This document shows, piece after piece, positions 55,314-64,000 of a stretch of DNA of 64,000 nucleotides; within the stretch, counting starts at the first letter, position 1, and each line of letters begins with the position of its first letter. The DNA comes from Acidobacteriota bacterium (lineage in GTDB: Bacteria > Acidobacteriota > B3-B38 > Guanabaribacteriales > JAGGZT01), in the NCBI GenBank assembly GCA_021161905.1, contig JAGGZT010000050.1, positions 1 through 64,000 on the forward strand, read 5' to 3'. Below the pieces are notes generated by a model that had not been told where the DNA came from, ran no database searches, and saw nothing but the letters and a program-made list of their open reading frames with translations. The position numbers and the translations under genes were made by a program.

Positions 55314-56259
55314 GCTCCGTTTTTCTTCCCAAATAGCTTTCCCAGAAGCTTGAGAGTTGAGGATGAGGGGCTATTTTTTTCGTCCGAAGGATGTACCAGG
55401 TGACGATGATCAAGATAATGGTACAAATAAGCCCGCCCTCAGGACCGTAGCTACCCCCGGTTAATATCCTCCCTTTTTGATGGATTGATCTGAGCAGTGA
55501 GGATCCCTCCGATACCCCGGAGACGGGGAGGCCAAAGATAGTTCCCATAAAGTAGTTCCAGGAGAAATGGAGCCCAGAGGGGAACCAAAGCGATCTCGTT
55601 TTAATATAGGCGATGGAGAGCCACACCCCGGCAAGCACCGTATTCACCGTAGAGAGAAGGGTTGCGTTCGGGTTTCCTAAATGGGCGAGCCCGAAGATGG
55701 TCGAAAGGATGACAATGGCAGCGATCTCGTTTGTTCCTGCAATTAGATTCTGGAAGAGGTAACCACGGAATAGCAGCTCCTCGAAAGCAGATTGGAATAT
55801 GAAGAAGACCAGACTTATAAAGCCCACTTTAAAGATGAGCTCTTTTGTGATAAGGGAGGTCTCCACTTTTATAAGGCCAACCGCCCACTCAATGAGGAAT
55901 ATCACCCCTACCAGGATAAAGGAGATTATCAATCCCAGCAGGTACTCTTTGAGGAAGCCTTTATGAAAGGAGAAACCGATCGTCCTCGCCGGTCTTTTAT
56001 CGACAAAACGGGCGAAGATGGCGGATACGAAGAGGAGAAGGAAGAAGATCAGGGATCTCTCTATCAGAAGACGATAAGGGTAAGGGATAGGTAGTGGTGG
56101 GATTAAGGATAAGGGGGCACAGATCCTTTTTACCCTGGAGACGATTATAGATACCCCGAACGCTATCGAAAACAGGGTGAGGATGAAAAACAGTATGCGC
56201 CATCCCGCCCTCAACCTTCCTTCACGGATAAGTATCGAATTATTTTTTCTTTCTCCCAT
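55288..56259 (-). CDS. CPBP-family intramembrane metalloprotease
   Basis: 323 residues with eight or so membrane segments and the three motifs of the CAAX-protease/bacteriocin-processing (Abi) family: EELLFRGYLF (EExxxR), FGLAHLGNP (FxxxH) and HFSWNYFMG (HxxxN). Start ATG 56259 follows GGAGG by six bases. The end overlaps the convergent kinase gene by 26 bases. Substrate unknown. Confidence 0.88.
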   Translation of the reverse strand: MGERKNNSILIREGRLRAGWRILFFILTLFSIAFGVSIIVSRVKRICAPLSLIPPLPIPYPYRLLIERSLIFFLLLFVSAIFARFVDKRPARTIGFSFHKGFLKEYLLGLIISFILVGVIFLIEWAVGLIKVETSLITKELIFKVGFISLVFFIFQSAFEELLFRGYLFQNLIAGTNEIAAIVILSTIFGLAHLGNPNATLLSTVNTVLAGVWLSIAYIKTRSLWFPSGLHFSWNYFMGTIFGLPVSGVSEGSSLLRSIHQKGRILTGGSYGPEGGLICTIILIIVTWYILRTKKIAPHPQLSSFWESYLGRKTELKEGEAIS

Positions 56260-56595
56260 CAAGAACCTCCTTGGTTAGGCTATCTTTCTGGAAGATTTTT
56301 AAAATAATATCAAAAAATTTTACGATGAGAAAAGGAATTTTGTTCCTAACCTCGCCTTGGTTCAAAATATTGGACGGGGTTTATGAGAATGCATTTAGAC
56401 AAATGGGAATAACCTCCTTATATTATAATCACTTGTGGAAGTAGTTTTCGGGGGGTTCAAAAAAGTGGATTTCAATTCAAAAAAATGTATCCCAATAAAG
56501 AAGGAAATTTTGATGAGGAGGGTCTTTTTCGATTAAGTGTAAGAAAATAAGGAGCGACCTCTTGGAGATAGATTTTGAGGAAAGAGGATATGTTT

Positions 56596-56611
56596 TGGCA
56601 TATATATTGCA
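56596..56611 (+). promoter_or_regulatory. Sigma-54 (-24/-12) promoter of the Oar-like receptor gene
   Basis: TGGCATATATATTGCA has -24 GG and -12 GC 12 bases apart, with TGGCA and TTGCA matching the consensus. Start near 56622, leader about 93 bases. The 56260-56595 stretch upstream is AT-rich and gene-free. It has a TATAAT near 56422 and a small inverted repeat AGGAATTTTGTTCCT (56333-56347); no TGAC-N7-GTCA site is seen in it. Confidence 0.75.
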
Positions 56612-56714
56612 TCTCCTTCCTTGGAAAGGAGGTGAGAAGGGATCAAAAAAATAGGGGGATAGAGTGTGATAGATCAATTTAGTAAATAGCAAAGAGTAAT
56701 GGGAGGAGGGATTT

Positions 56715-59654
56715 ATGAAAAGAAAAATTGGATGGTTAGTGGTGTTGTTTGTCTTCGTCTTTGTGGGGGGCCTTTTTGCTCAGGAGCAGACCGGTCAGAT
56801 CGTGGGCACGGTGAAGGACGAGACCGGTGCCGTTCTTCCTGGCGTGACCATCCTCGCTAAGAGCCCTTCGCTCGTGGGCTATGCCAAGACCGTTACCGAT
56901 AAGTACGGTTATTATCGACTGCTCAATCTGCCACCAGGTACCTATACCATTACCGCCAGCCTGGAGGGGTTTGCCACGGTAAAGAGGGAGAACATCGAGC
57001 TCCGGTTAGGGAAGGTTCTCCGGGTTGATTTCACGATGAAGGTGGCAGCAGTGGCGGAGACGATCACCGTTACCGGAGAAGCGCCTCTCGTCGATGTGAA
57101 GAAGAGCGCTTCGGCGATGAGCATCACCAAGGAGATGTTCGCCACCCTTCCCCGGGGCCGTGACTTCCTCTCCGTGGTGGACCTGAGCCCGAGCGCCAAC
57201 TTCGAGAATATGTTTGGCGGTCGGCTGTCAGTGGATGGTGCCAGTAGCTCCGAGAATGTGTTCTTCGTCGACGGTCTCGATACCAGCAGTATGTACACCG
57301 GCAACTCATTGCTCACCGTTCCCTTCGAGTTTGTTGATGAGATCCAGGTGAAGACCGGCGGTTACGAGGCTGAGTACGGCGGTTCGATGGGCGGTGTTAT
57401 CAATGTGGTTACCCGGAGCGGTGGTGACACCTTCCATGGTGAAGGTGTGTTCTACTACAATGGTAGCTCTATTGCAGGGGGACCTCAGCCAACACTTCGC
57501 CTCGATCCTCTGGATCCGCATAAAGCCCAATATTTAACCTATGATGAAGATACCTGGTACCGGTTGGAGCCTGGGTTTAACCTCGGTGGGTACATCAAAA
57601 AGGGTAAGGTCTGGTTCTATAACAGCTATCTCCCGAACTATAGGAAGACCAAGCGCCATGTGACCTTTGTGCCCAGTGGGATCGAGGGTGATTATACTCG
57701 AGATCAGTACACCCACAATCTAATAGGTAAGATCACCGCTCAGCTCTCCTCCAAGATGAGGATAAGCGGTAGCTACGATCTCAACTGGTACAAATGGATT
57801 GGTGATCTTCCGAGCAGAGCTGGTACCGACAACCCAGATAAGAACTGGGCAGATACCGGTTATGTCTATCCCCGTTGGTCCGGTGCGGTCAACTTCAACT
57901 ACATCCCGAACCAGAACCTTATGTTCAGTGCCAGGGCAGGATACTTCTATACCAATGTGAAGCAGTTACTTGGTCCTCCTGGTCCGAGGTACTACTTCTC
58001 TAATACCAGCAATATCGGTATTCCCGGTATTCCCCCTGAGTATCAGCATGGCACTTACTGGGCGAACTACGGCTACTATGATGGTTATCAGACGAAGAAA
58101 GACATTCAGACGAGGACGATGGCTCGGGGAGATGCGACCTACTTCTTCCGCGCTGGTGGTGAGCACAATGTGAAAACCGGTGTCCAGTTCGTGAGGATAG
58201 CGGAGGATGTGGATGATGCCTATGCCCACAAGTATTACCGAATCTACTGGAACCGGACCTATCATTCCTCATTCAAAGGTGGTGACTATAAGGGAACCTA
58301 TGGCTACCTCGAGGTCCGTTGGCCCTTCGGCGTGGTAGCCAATGTCCACAGCGACAGATGGGCGATCTACGCTCAGGATAGCTGGACGATAAAGGATCGG
58401 CTCACCATCAACTACGGTGTCCGGCTGGAGAAGGAGGATATTCCTTCCTTCAGTGACCTCCCTGAGTATCAGTATCCACCGATCTCCTTTGGTTTCCTGG
58501 ATAAGGTGGCGCCTCGTATAGGCTTCGCCTACGATGTCGAGGGCGACGGTAATTCCAAGCTGTTTGGAAGCTATGGCATCTACTACGATGTGATGAAGCT
58601 GTCTATGGCTGAAGGTTCTTACGGCGGGTTCAAGTGGATTTCCACCTACTATCCTCTCAATAGATTCGATTACTGGAACTTCACCGATGATACCGATTTC
58701 GGCGAGCCGATTGAAGCGATCAACTGGCGTATCCCCTCTTTTGACACCACCGATCCCGATCTTAAACCCACCGCTCAGTGGGAGCTTTCCCTTGGTTATG
58801 AGCGGAAGCTCTCCGATGTCCTCGCGATTTCCATTCGTTACATCAGGAAGCGCCTGATTAGGACGATCGAGGATGTCGGTGTGGCTACGCCCGAGGGTGA
58901 GCAGTATTACATCACCAACCCCGGATTTGGCTGGTCGGTGAGCAAGAAGATAGAGGCTGGTTTACCGCCGACCGAGAAGGCGGTGAGACACTACGACGCG
59001 ATCGAGGTGAGGTTCGAGAAGCGGTACTCCGACAACTGGATGGGTGGGTTGAGCTACACCTGGAGCAGGCTGTGGGGTAACTACGCCGGTCTCGCCAGCT
59101 CCGATGAGTATGGGCGTCAGGATCCCAATGTTGAGCGGTACTTCGACCTCTGGTTTATGAACCGGGATCAGTATGGGAATGAGATCCTCGGTCTCCTTCC
59201 CACCGATAGACCACATCGGCTCAAGCTCTACGGTACCTATCACTTCGACTTCGGAATGAATGTCGGTCTCACCTTCTTTGCGATGAGCGGTACCCCGGTC
59301 TCCACTATGATCACCCTGAACAACCTGCAGGGTTACTATCCTGTCGGCAGGGGTGATATGGGTCGGACCCCGTTCTACACGATGACCAACCTCTATGTGG
59401 ATTACAACTTCAAGATCGGAAAGTACACCGCTCAGATCAACTGCAACATCGACAACCTGTTCAACCAGAAGATCGCCCAGAGGGTCTATGCCTATTACAA
59501 TATGATAAATATCGCGTTGACCGATGAGGAGATAATGGCCGGTTTCGATTACAAGACCCTGGTGCCGCCTGACGAGCTTGATCCTCGCTATGGGAAGGAG
59601 TACTCCTACACCAGCAAGATCAGCGCTCGCATTGGGTTCCGGCTCATATTCTAA
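56715..59654 (+). CDS. TonB-dependent, Oar-like outer-membrane receptor with N-terminal carboxypeptidase-regulatory domain
   Basis: 979 residues. Signal peptide (GWLVVLFVFVFVGGLFAQ), a carboxypeptidase-regulatory domain (~25-110; GTVKDETGAVLPGVTILAKS, GYYRLLNLPPGTYTITASLE), a plug domain (SSENVFFVDGLDTSSMYTGN, GYEAEYGGSMGGVINVVTRSG) and a large barrel ending in aromatic Phe (ARIGFRLIF). Oar-like receptors in Acidobacteriota take up or display large substrates. No TonB, SusD or glycosidase gene is nearby, so substrate cannot be told. It has a sigma-54 promoter and a strong terminator, and a large leader. Confidence 0.9.
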   Translation: MKRKIGWLVVLFVFVFVGGLFAQEQTGQIVGTVKDETGAVLPGVTILAKSPSLVGYAKTVTDKYGYYRLLNLPPGTYTITASLEGFATVKRENIELRLGKVLRVDFTMKVAAVAETITVTGEAPLVDVKKSASAMSITKEMFATLPRGRDFLSVVDLSPSANFENMFGGRLSVDGASSSENVFFVDGLDTSSMYTGNSLLTVPFEFVDEIQVKTGGYEAEYGGSMGGVINVVTRSGGDTFHGEGVFYYNGSSIAGGPQPTLRLDPLDPHKAQYLTYDEDTWYRLEPGFNLGGYIKKGKVWFYNSYLPNYRKTKRHVTFVPSGIEGDYTRDQYTHNLIGKITAQLSSKMRISGSYDLNWYKWIGDLPSRAGTDNPDKNWADTGYVYPRWSGAVNFNYIPNQNLMFSARAGYFYTNVKQLLGPPGPRYYFSNTSNIGIPGIPPEYQHGTYWANYGYYDGYQTKKDIQTRTMARGDATYFFRAGGEHNVKTGVQFVRIAEDVDDAYAHKYYRIYWNRTYHSSFKGGDYKGTYGYLEVRWPFGVVANVHSDRWAIYAQDSWTIKDRLTINYGVRLEKEDIPSFSDLPEYQYPPISFGFLDKVAPRIGFAYDVEGDGNSKLFGSYGIYYDVMKLSMAEGSYGGFKWISTYYPLNRFDYWNFTDDTDFGEPIEAINWRIPSFDTTDPDLKPTAQWELSLGYERKLSDVLAISIRYIRKRLIRTIEDVGVATPEGEQYYITNPGFGWSVSKKIEAGLPPTEKAVRHYDAIEVRFEKRYSDNWMGGLSYTWSRLWGNYAGLASSDEYGRQDPNVERYFDLWFMNRDQYGNEILGLLPTDRPHRLKLYGTYHFDFGMNVGLTFFAMSGTPVSTMITLNNLQGYYPVGRGDMGRTPFYTMTNLYVDYNFKIGKYTAQINCNIDNLFNQKIAQRVYAYYNMINIALTDEEIMAGFDYKTLVPPDELDPRYGKEYSYTSKISARIGFRLIF

Positions 59655-59670
59655 AGTGACTTAGACGATA

Positions 59671-59705
59671 AGGGGGGGAGATTTTCTCCCCCCTTTATTT
59701 TTTGT
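59671..59705 (+). terminator. Terminator of the Oar-like receptor gene
   Basis: Nine-pair stem GGGGGGAGA/TCTCCCCCC with a short loop, followed by TTTATTTTTT. Confidence 0.9.
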
Positions 59706-59711
59706 TTTAAT

Positions 59712-60320
59712 TTAGGCTTCGGGTTCTCTTGGGGAGAGCTCTTTGGTTATCTCGGCGATCCCCTTCTTTGCCTCGATGTAGAATACATCCGGCTTTTCGT
59801 CCCAACCCACTATGTTTAATATCTTTTTGTATCTCTCGAGCGCTTTAGTGTAATCCTTCAGTTTATAATGGTATATCCTCGCCATCTCGAGATGGGCGGG
59901 TAGTTCCTTGGGTGCCATCTCTATTATCTTCTCAAGGAACCCTATTGCTATTTCGTATTTCTCCTCGCGCAGTGCCATCTTGACCTTGTCATAATAGGGT
60001 GAGAGTAGAGTTTTTGTATCTGGGGTGGAGGAGAAGCCAAGGGCGAGGTTTATTCCGTGTTCCCCAATGAGTTCCACCAGGAGGAAGAGGAGAAAGCCGA
60101 TGGGAAATGAGAAGATAATGAGCAGGATGAAGGTGGGGACCCCGGTAAGGGCTCCGATGATGATAGAGATGGCGATAGCGGAGCCGGTGACGAAAGCCTG
60201 GAGGGTTAAATAGAAGTAGAGTTTCTCCCTCCTCGGGAAAAAGAGGGAAACGAACTCCCTTCCTCCTTTTTTTATCTTTCCTGAAAGGGAAGACCCGTTT
60301 TTTTGTTCGTTTCCTTCCAT
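59712..60320 (-). CDS. Membrane-anchored TPR protein
   Basis: 202 residues. A basic cytoplasmic start is followed by two membrane segments (~35-90; VTGSAIAISIIIGALTGVPT, IIFSFPIGFLLFLLVELIGE) and then two or three TPR helices pairs (EEKYEIAIGFLEKIIEMAP, YTKALERYKKILNIVG). A protein-interaction role is likely; partner unknown. Confidence 0.7.
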   Translation of the reverse strand: MEGNEQKNGSSLSGKIKKGGREFVSLFFPRREKLYFYLTLQAFVTGSAIAISIIIGALTGVPTFILLIIFSFPIGFLLFLLVELIGEHGINLALGFSSTPDTKTLLSPYYDKVKMALREEKYEIAIGFLEKIIEMAPKELPAHLEMARIYHYKLKDYTKALERYKKILNIVGWDEKPDVFYIEAKKGIAEITKELSPREPEA

Positions 60321-60433
60321 TAGCTAAAATTATAGAAAAATGTTTTTCAAAAATGAACCTTATACCACCATTTCTCGTTAAATTTTATGGTAGGAGAGGC
60401 TTTTTTTTAGTAGAATTTATTAGTGGATAAACG

Positions 60434-60739
60434 ATGATCGGTCCCAACTCGATTGTAATCCTTTATCTCAAAGAACCGCGCGAGAAGGTGTGGGGTCTTC
60501 TTCTTTCACTCGATCAGGCAGGGGTGGTGGTCCGAGGGATCTCGCTTGATTCCTTTGATGATTGGTGTCATGAACTTGCTAAGGGTGAGAGCCAGTTTCT
60601 CGGACTATCAGAGGTATTCTATCCTTACACCCGGGTGGAGAAGATTCAGCTTGATGAGGAAGGCGGACCCTCTTCCTCTTTTTCCGAACGGTTCAGGAAG
60701 ATAGTGGGAAAGGATGTACGAGAGTTTTTGGGGATCTGA
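60434..60739 (+). CDS. Protein of unknown function
   Basis: 101 residues, soluble and acidic: MIGPNSIVILYLKEPREKVW, VVVRGISLDSFDDW, LGLSEVFYPYTRVEKIQLDE. It could be a small RNA- or PilZ-like fold but I recognise no family. It precedes the tldD gene by 50 bases on the same strand. Confidence 0.6.
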   Translation: MIGPNSIVILYLKEPREKVWGLLLSLDQAGVVVRGISLDSFDDWCHELAKGESQFLGLSEVFYPYTRVEKIQLDEEGGPSSSFSERFRKIVGKDVREFLGI

Positions 60740-60789
60740 GGTTCCTTTAAGGATAATGGCTTTCCTATCTAACCGAGGAGGTGAAGCTA

Positions 60790-62343
60790 ATGGGAAAATC
60801 TTTCTATTCGCGGAGGGAGTTTCTGAAGAGAGGCGCCTATGGAGGAGCGGTTCTCTTTTCTGCTCCCTGGTGGGCAAAGGGACTTCTCGATTTTATGCCG
60901 GGGGTTGAGGTGAAAAAGAGAGGACTTCCTTTCGTTGACCATTTTGGCATTCCCCCGGAGGATATCGCTAAGGTGATTGGGACTGCTTTAGCGCGGGGTG
61001 GTGACTACGCGGATGTATATTTCGAGTACCGGGTGTTCAACCTTTTCCTTCTTGAGGAGCACAAGGTGAAGACCGCATCTCAGGGAGTGAGTTTGGGTGC
61101 GGGGGTAAGGGTGATCTCCGGGGAGAAGACGGGCTATGCCTATACCGAGGAGCTTACTTTGGATAAGCTTCGTCAGGCTGCGGACACAGCTGCTCTTATC
61201 GCGAAATCTGGCGGCAAGGTGGTGAAGGTAAGCCTTATGGAGGAGAAGATACCCTCCCGCTATCAGATTATGCTTCCCCCTGCCGAGGCGGGAGTGGATG
61301 AGCGGTTATCTTTCCTTTCTCAGGCAGATAAGGTTGCCTCCGCTTACGATCCGAGGATAAAGCGGGTCATCGTTTATTATCAGGATGAACTCAGGTTTAT
61401 CGAGATAGCTACCAGTGAGGGTGCCCTTATCCGCGATACCCAGCCGATGCTTCGGTTCATCGTGAGGACGATTGCCGAAGATAAGGGAGAGCGTCGGATG
61501 GGGTTTGCCGGCAAGGGAGGGAGGTATGGACTGGAGCTCCTTAAGGTTCATACCCCGAAGGAGATCGCCCGAGAGGCAGCGGAGCTGGCGGTGAAGATGC
61601 TCGATGCCAAGGAGGCTCCTGCTGGAGAGCAGATGGTTGTGCTTGCCAACGGCGAACCCGCGGTCCTCATCCACGAGGCGGTTGGCCATGGGCTTGAGGC
61701 TGATTTCAACCGGAAGAAGACCTCTGCCTTCGCCGATAGGATTGGAGATAAGGTCGCTACTGAGCTGGTTACGATCAAGGATTCCGGTGCCTTCGAGAAC
61801 CTTCGGGGCTCGATAAACACGGACGATGAAGGGACGATACCCGGGGACACGATGCTGATCGAAAAAGGGGTTCTCAAGGGATATATGTACGATAAACTAT
61901 CCGCGAGGCTGATGCGGGCAAAGACAACAGGTAATGGAAGGCGTCAGGGTTATTCCTTCTTCCCCATTCCCCGGATGACCAATACCTATATGGCTCCTGG
62001 TAAACATTCTCCGGAGGAGATAATTTCCTCGGTGAAGAAGGGGATCTATGCCAAGAGTTTCGCTGGTGGTCAGGTGGACATTACCAATGGTAAATTTGTG
62101 TTTATGGCGGTCGAATCCTATCTCATCGAGAATGGGAAGATAACCGCCCCCCTAAAGGATGTGACCTTGATCGGAGATGGTCCTACCGTTCTTACTCGGG
62201 TGGATATGGTGGGGAACGACTTCGCCTGGGATTCTGGGATAGGAACCTGTGGTAAGGGGGGGCAGGGGGTACCCGTAGGAATGGGTATGCCCACCATCAG
62301 GATCTCCCACCTCCTGATCGGAGGCACGAGGAAGGGAGCTTAA
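60790..62343 (+). CDS. tldD: TldD-family metalloprotease with a twin-arginine signal
   Basis: 517 residues. The N-terminus SFYSRREFLKRGAYGG is a Tat signal followed by a hydrophobic stretch, unusual since E. coli TldD is cytosolic. The metalloprotease motif HEAVGHGLEADFN is at ~298, and GTCGKGGQGVPVG near the end is typical. TldD works with TldE to cleave unfolded peptides or process small modified peptides. ATG 60790 lies behind GGAGGTGA; GTG 60781 is in frame but inside that site. Confidence 0.93.
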   Translation: MGKSFYSRREFLKRGAYGGAVLFSAPWWAKGLLDFMPGVEVKKRGLPFVDHFGIPPEDIAKVIGTALARGGDYADVYFEYRVFNLFLLEEHKVKTASQGVSLGAGVRVISGEKTGYAYTEELTLDKLRQAADTAALIAKSGGKVVKVSLMEEKIPSRYQIMLPPAEAGVDERLSFLSQADKVASAYDPRIKRVIVYYQDELRFIEIATSEGALIRDTQPMLRFIVRTIAEDKGERRMGFAGKGGRYGLELLKVHTPKEIAREAAELAVKMLDAKEAPAGEQMVVLANGEPAVLIHEAVGHGLEADFNRKKTSAFADRIGDKVATELVTIKDSGAFENLRGSINTDDEGTIPGDTMLIEKGVLKGYMYDKLSARLMRAKTTGNGRRQGYSFFPIPRMTNTYMAPGKHSPEEIISSVKKGIYAKSFAGGQVDITNGKFVFMAVESYLIENGKITAPLKDVTLIGDGPTVLTRVDMVGNDFAWDSGIGTCGKGGQGVPVGMGMPTIRISHLLIGGTRKGA

Positions 62344-62365
62344 AGCGGAGTGAAGGAGGAGGAAA

Positions 62366-63715
62366 ATGAGCGAACTTAAAGAATTGGCTCAAAAGGTAGT
62401 GAAGATGGCTCAAAGGTCTGGAGCCTCTGAGGCGGAGTGCTATGCCATAGAGCGGGAGGAGTTCGAGGTAGAGGTACGACTGGGCAAGGTGGAGAACCTG
62501 AAGCAGGCGAGGAGGAGGGCGCTTAGCCTCCGGGTGATCGTTGGTAAGAAGGTAGCCATCAATTATACCTCGGACCTTTCGGAAAAAGCCCTCGCCACCT
62601 TTGCCAGGGATGCGGTGGCGATGGCGAGATATATGGAGAGGGATGAGCTCGTCTCCCTCCCCGATCCGAGCCTCTATCCCAAGAGGATCCCTGATCTATC
62701 CTTATACGATCCCAATATAGCCGAGCTCCCTCCGGCAAAGAAAATAGAGCTGGCTAAGAGATGCGAGGAGGCGGCGCTCTCTTACGATAAGAGGATCGTG
62801 AACTCCGAGGGGGGAAGCTGTAGCACCAGCATCGGCACCGTTTATCTGGTCAACTCGGCTGGATTTTCCGGGAGTTATCGGGGAAGTGTCATAAGCATCT
62901 CTGCCGCTCCGGTCGCTGAGGAGAAGGGGAAGAAGCAGGTCGATTATTGGTTCTCGGCGGTGCGTGATCTCTCCCTTCTGGAGAAGCCCGAGGTGGTGGG
63001 GAGGACCGCTGGAGAGCGGGTGGTGAGGAAGCTCAATCCGAGGAAGGTAGCCACCAAGCATGTGCCGGTGATCTTCGATCCCCTTATGGCAGCGGATTTC
63101 CTCTCGGCGATATTCTCCGCTGTGTCCGGGAGTTCGGTTTATCAGCATGCCTCCTTCCTTGCCGATCAGCTGGGGAAGAAGGTTGCTGCTTCCTCGATCA
63201 CCGTTATCGATGATCCCCTCATCCCCAAAGGGCTTGGCTCCATCCCCTTTGATGGAGAGGGGGTAGCCACCTATAAGAAGAAGGTTTTCGATAAGGGGGT
63301 ACTTGAGACCTTCCTTCACAACACCTATACCGCGAAGAAGCTTAAAGCGAAGACTACAGGGAACGCCACCAGAGGGTTGACCTCGCCACCCGGAGTGGGA
63401 TACACCAACTTCTACCTCGAAGCGGGAGATGCGGACCCTAAAGAGATGATAAAAAGCGTGAAGGAAGGGCTCTACCTCACCAGTATGTTCGGCTTCGGTG
63501 CTAACCCGGTAACCGGTGATTTCTCCCGCGGTGCCGCAGGTATCTGGATCGTGAATGGTGAGCTCGCCTATCCGGTGGAGGAGATAACCGTTGCCGGCAA
63601 TATGAAGAATATGCTTAAAGAGGTGGAGGCGGTTGGCTCCGATCTCAAGTTGACAAGGGATATCTCCGCTCCCAGCTTAAAGTTCGCCAAGCTCACCGTA
63701 GCGGGTAGCGGGTGA
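62366..63715 (+). CDS. tldE: TldE/PmbA-family protein, partner of TldD
   Basis: 449 residues without the HExxxH site, with the PmbA marks NSEGGSCSTSIGTVYLVNSA, VIFDPLMAADFLSAIFSAVSG and the Cys-free ending GNMKNMLKEVEAVGSDL. It forms the inactive half of the TldD/E dimer. It starts 22 bases after tldD and has no signal peptide, although its partner does. Confidence 0.92.
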   Translation: MSELKELAQKVVKMAQRSGASEAECYAIEREEFEVEVRLGKVENLKQARRRALSLRVIVGKKVAINYTSDLSEKALATFARDAVAMARYMERDELVSLPDPSLYPKRIPDLSLYDPNIAELPPAKKIELAKRCEEAALSYDKRIVNSEGGSCSTSIGTVYLVNSAGFSGSYRGSVISISAAPVAEEKGKKQVDYWFSAVRDLSLLEKPEVVGRTAGERVVRKLNPRKVATKHVPVIFDPLMAADFLSAIFSAVSGSSVYQHASFLADQLGKKVAASSITVIDDPLIPKGLGSIPFDGEGVATYKKKVFDKGVLETFLHNTYTAKKLKAKTTGNATRGLTSPPGVGYTNFYLEAGDADPKEMIKSVKEGLYLTSMFGFGANPVTGDFSRGAAGIWIVNGELAYPVEEITVAGNMKNMLKEVEAVGSDLKLTRDISAPSLKFAKLTVAGSG

Positions 63716-63761
63716 TTTACTCTTTAGTTTAACTCGAGCGCCGGAGAAAGCGAGGGATTTT

Positions 63762-64000
63762 ATGAAAAGAGTTCGGGTTCTTCTCAGGATTTTAGCGGTA
63801 GCTTTCTTTCTCTATCTCTTTTTTGTAAGCATTGAGCTTCTCGGTGCTTCCTTTAAGCTGGCGGGACGATCCTTTGCGGAACAGCTTATCGCTACCACCT
63901 CTGACCCCCTGATAGGGCTGATAATCGGTATCTTAGCGACCTCGCTGGTACAGAGTTCATCGGTGACCACCTCTACCGTGGTGGGCTTGGTAGCGGGGGG
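63762..64000 (+). CDS. Na/Pi cotransporter family protein, N-terminal part (cut by window edge)
   Basis: The first 79 residues (MKRVRVLLRILAVAFFLYLF, then PLIGLIIGILATSLVQSSSVTTSTVVGLVAG). The QSSS motif marks the NptA/PF02690 family. It begins 46 bases after tldE, so co-transcription is possible. The rest lies outside the window. Confidence 0.8.
   Translation, partial: MKRVRVLLRILAVAFFLYLFFVSIELLGASFKLAGRSFAEQLIATTSDPLIGLIIGILATSLVQSSSVTTSTVVGLVAG

Noticed and set aside
56477-56692. A 71-residue open frame on the minus strand across the sigma-54 promoter region
   Set aside because: No ribosome site, low-complexity composition, and it overlaps the regulatory region of the receptor gene.

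Overview
The window is chromosomal DNA of a Gram-negative-type bacterium that lives at least partly without oxygen. The outer membrane is shown by several beta-barrel proteins and a TonB-dependent, Oar-like receptor. An anaerobic metabolism is suggested by a glycyl radical enzyme with its radical-SAM activase, a 2-hydroxyacyl-CoA dehydratase system with its ATP-driven activator, and 4Fe-4S proteins. Gene content and style (Oar-like receptor with a carboxypeptidase-regulatory domain, exported M49 peptidase, TldD/TldE pair, GspG-like pilin, sigma-54-controlled pili) fit the Acidobacteriota/Candidatus Aminicenantes neighbourhood. That placement is inference; no rRNA gene is present. An enzyme of di-myo-inositol-phosphate type hints at, but does not prove, a thermophilic relative.

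Layout. 1-14537 (minus strand) is a type IV pilus and surface-glycan block: pilB-pilT-pilC-pilS-pilR, a YfhO-like membrane protein coupled to pilR, a GspG-like pilin behind a clear sigma-54 promoter, two O-antigen-ligase/TPR proteins, and the start of an MFS/spermidine-synthase-like protein. 14649-21070 (mostly plus) has a 2-hydroxyacyl-CoA dehydratase operon with its activase and a sugar-nucleotide epimerase. It continues with a thioredoxin-like protein (minus), two small outer-membrane barrels and a YfhL-type ferredoxin. 21179-26771 has an exported DPP III-like peptidase and a four-gene ABC exporter. 26775-31395 (minus) is a household operon: pgsA, DUF502, K+ channel, unknown, nnr. 31612-35594 (minus) is a glycyl radical enzyme, its activase and a GntR regulator, with an operator-like palindrome on the promoter. 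35706-43545 carries a QueD-like protein, a Ca/Na exchanger, a DUF6485 protein, a GlcF-like Fe-S protein, cutA, phosphohexomutase-eno-ftsB and a bifunctional inositol-phosphate cytidylyltransferase/CDP-alcohol transferase.

43645-47276 looks like an island: tRNA-Glu and tRNA-Lys, then a Cys-rich carboxypeptidase-regulatory-domain protein whose start codon appears lost, then a second copy of the two-barrel cassette. 47395-56259 has purA, a lone hutU, an unknown small gene, a very large NtrY-like kinase and a CPBP protease. 56596-64000 has the Oar-like receptor behind a second sigma-54 promoter, a TPR protein, an unknown, a Tat-exported TldD, TldE and the start of a Na/Pi cotransporter.

The most useful observations are these. 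(1) A pil regulatory circuit can be read from the DNA: the PilS/PilR pair, a -24/-12 promoter at the pilin, two tandem TGAC-N7-GTCA palindromes upstream of it, and the same palindrome inside the pilB promoter. (2) A glycyl radical enzyme matches the trans-4-hydroxyproline dehydratase residue frame but has Thr where the catalytic Glu belongs. (3) A duplicated pair of outer-membrane barrel genes, one copy with a Cys-rich partner, may be an undescribed surface system. (4) A pilin sits next to two ligase-type transferases, suggesting pilin glycosylation.
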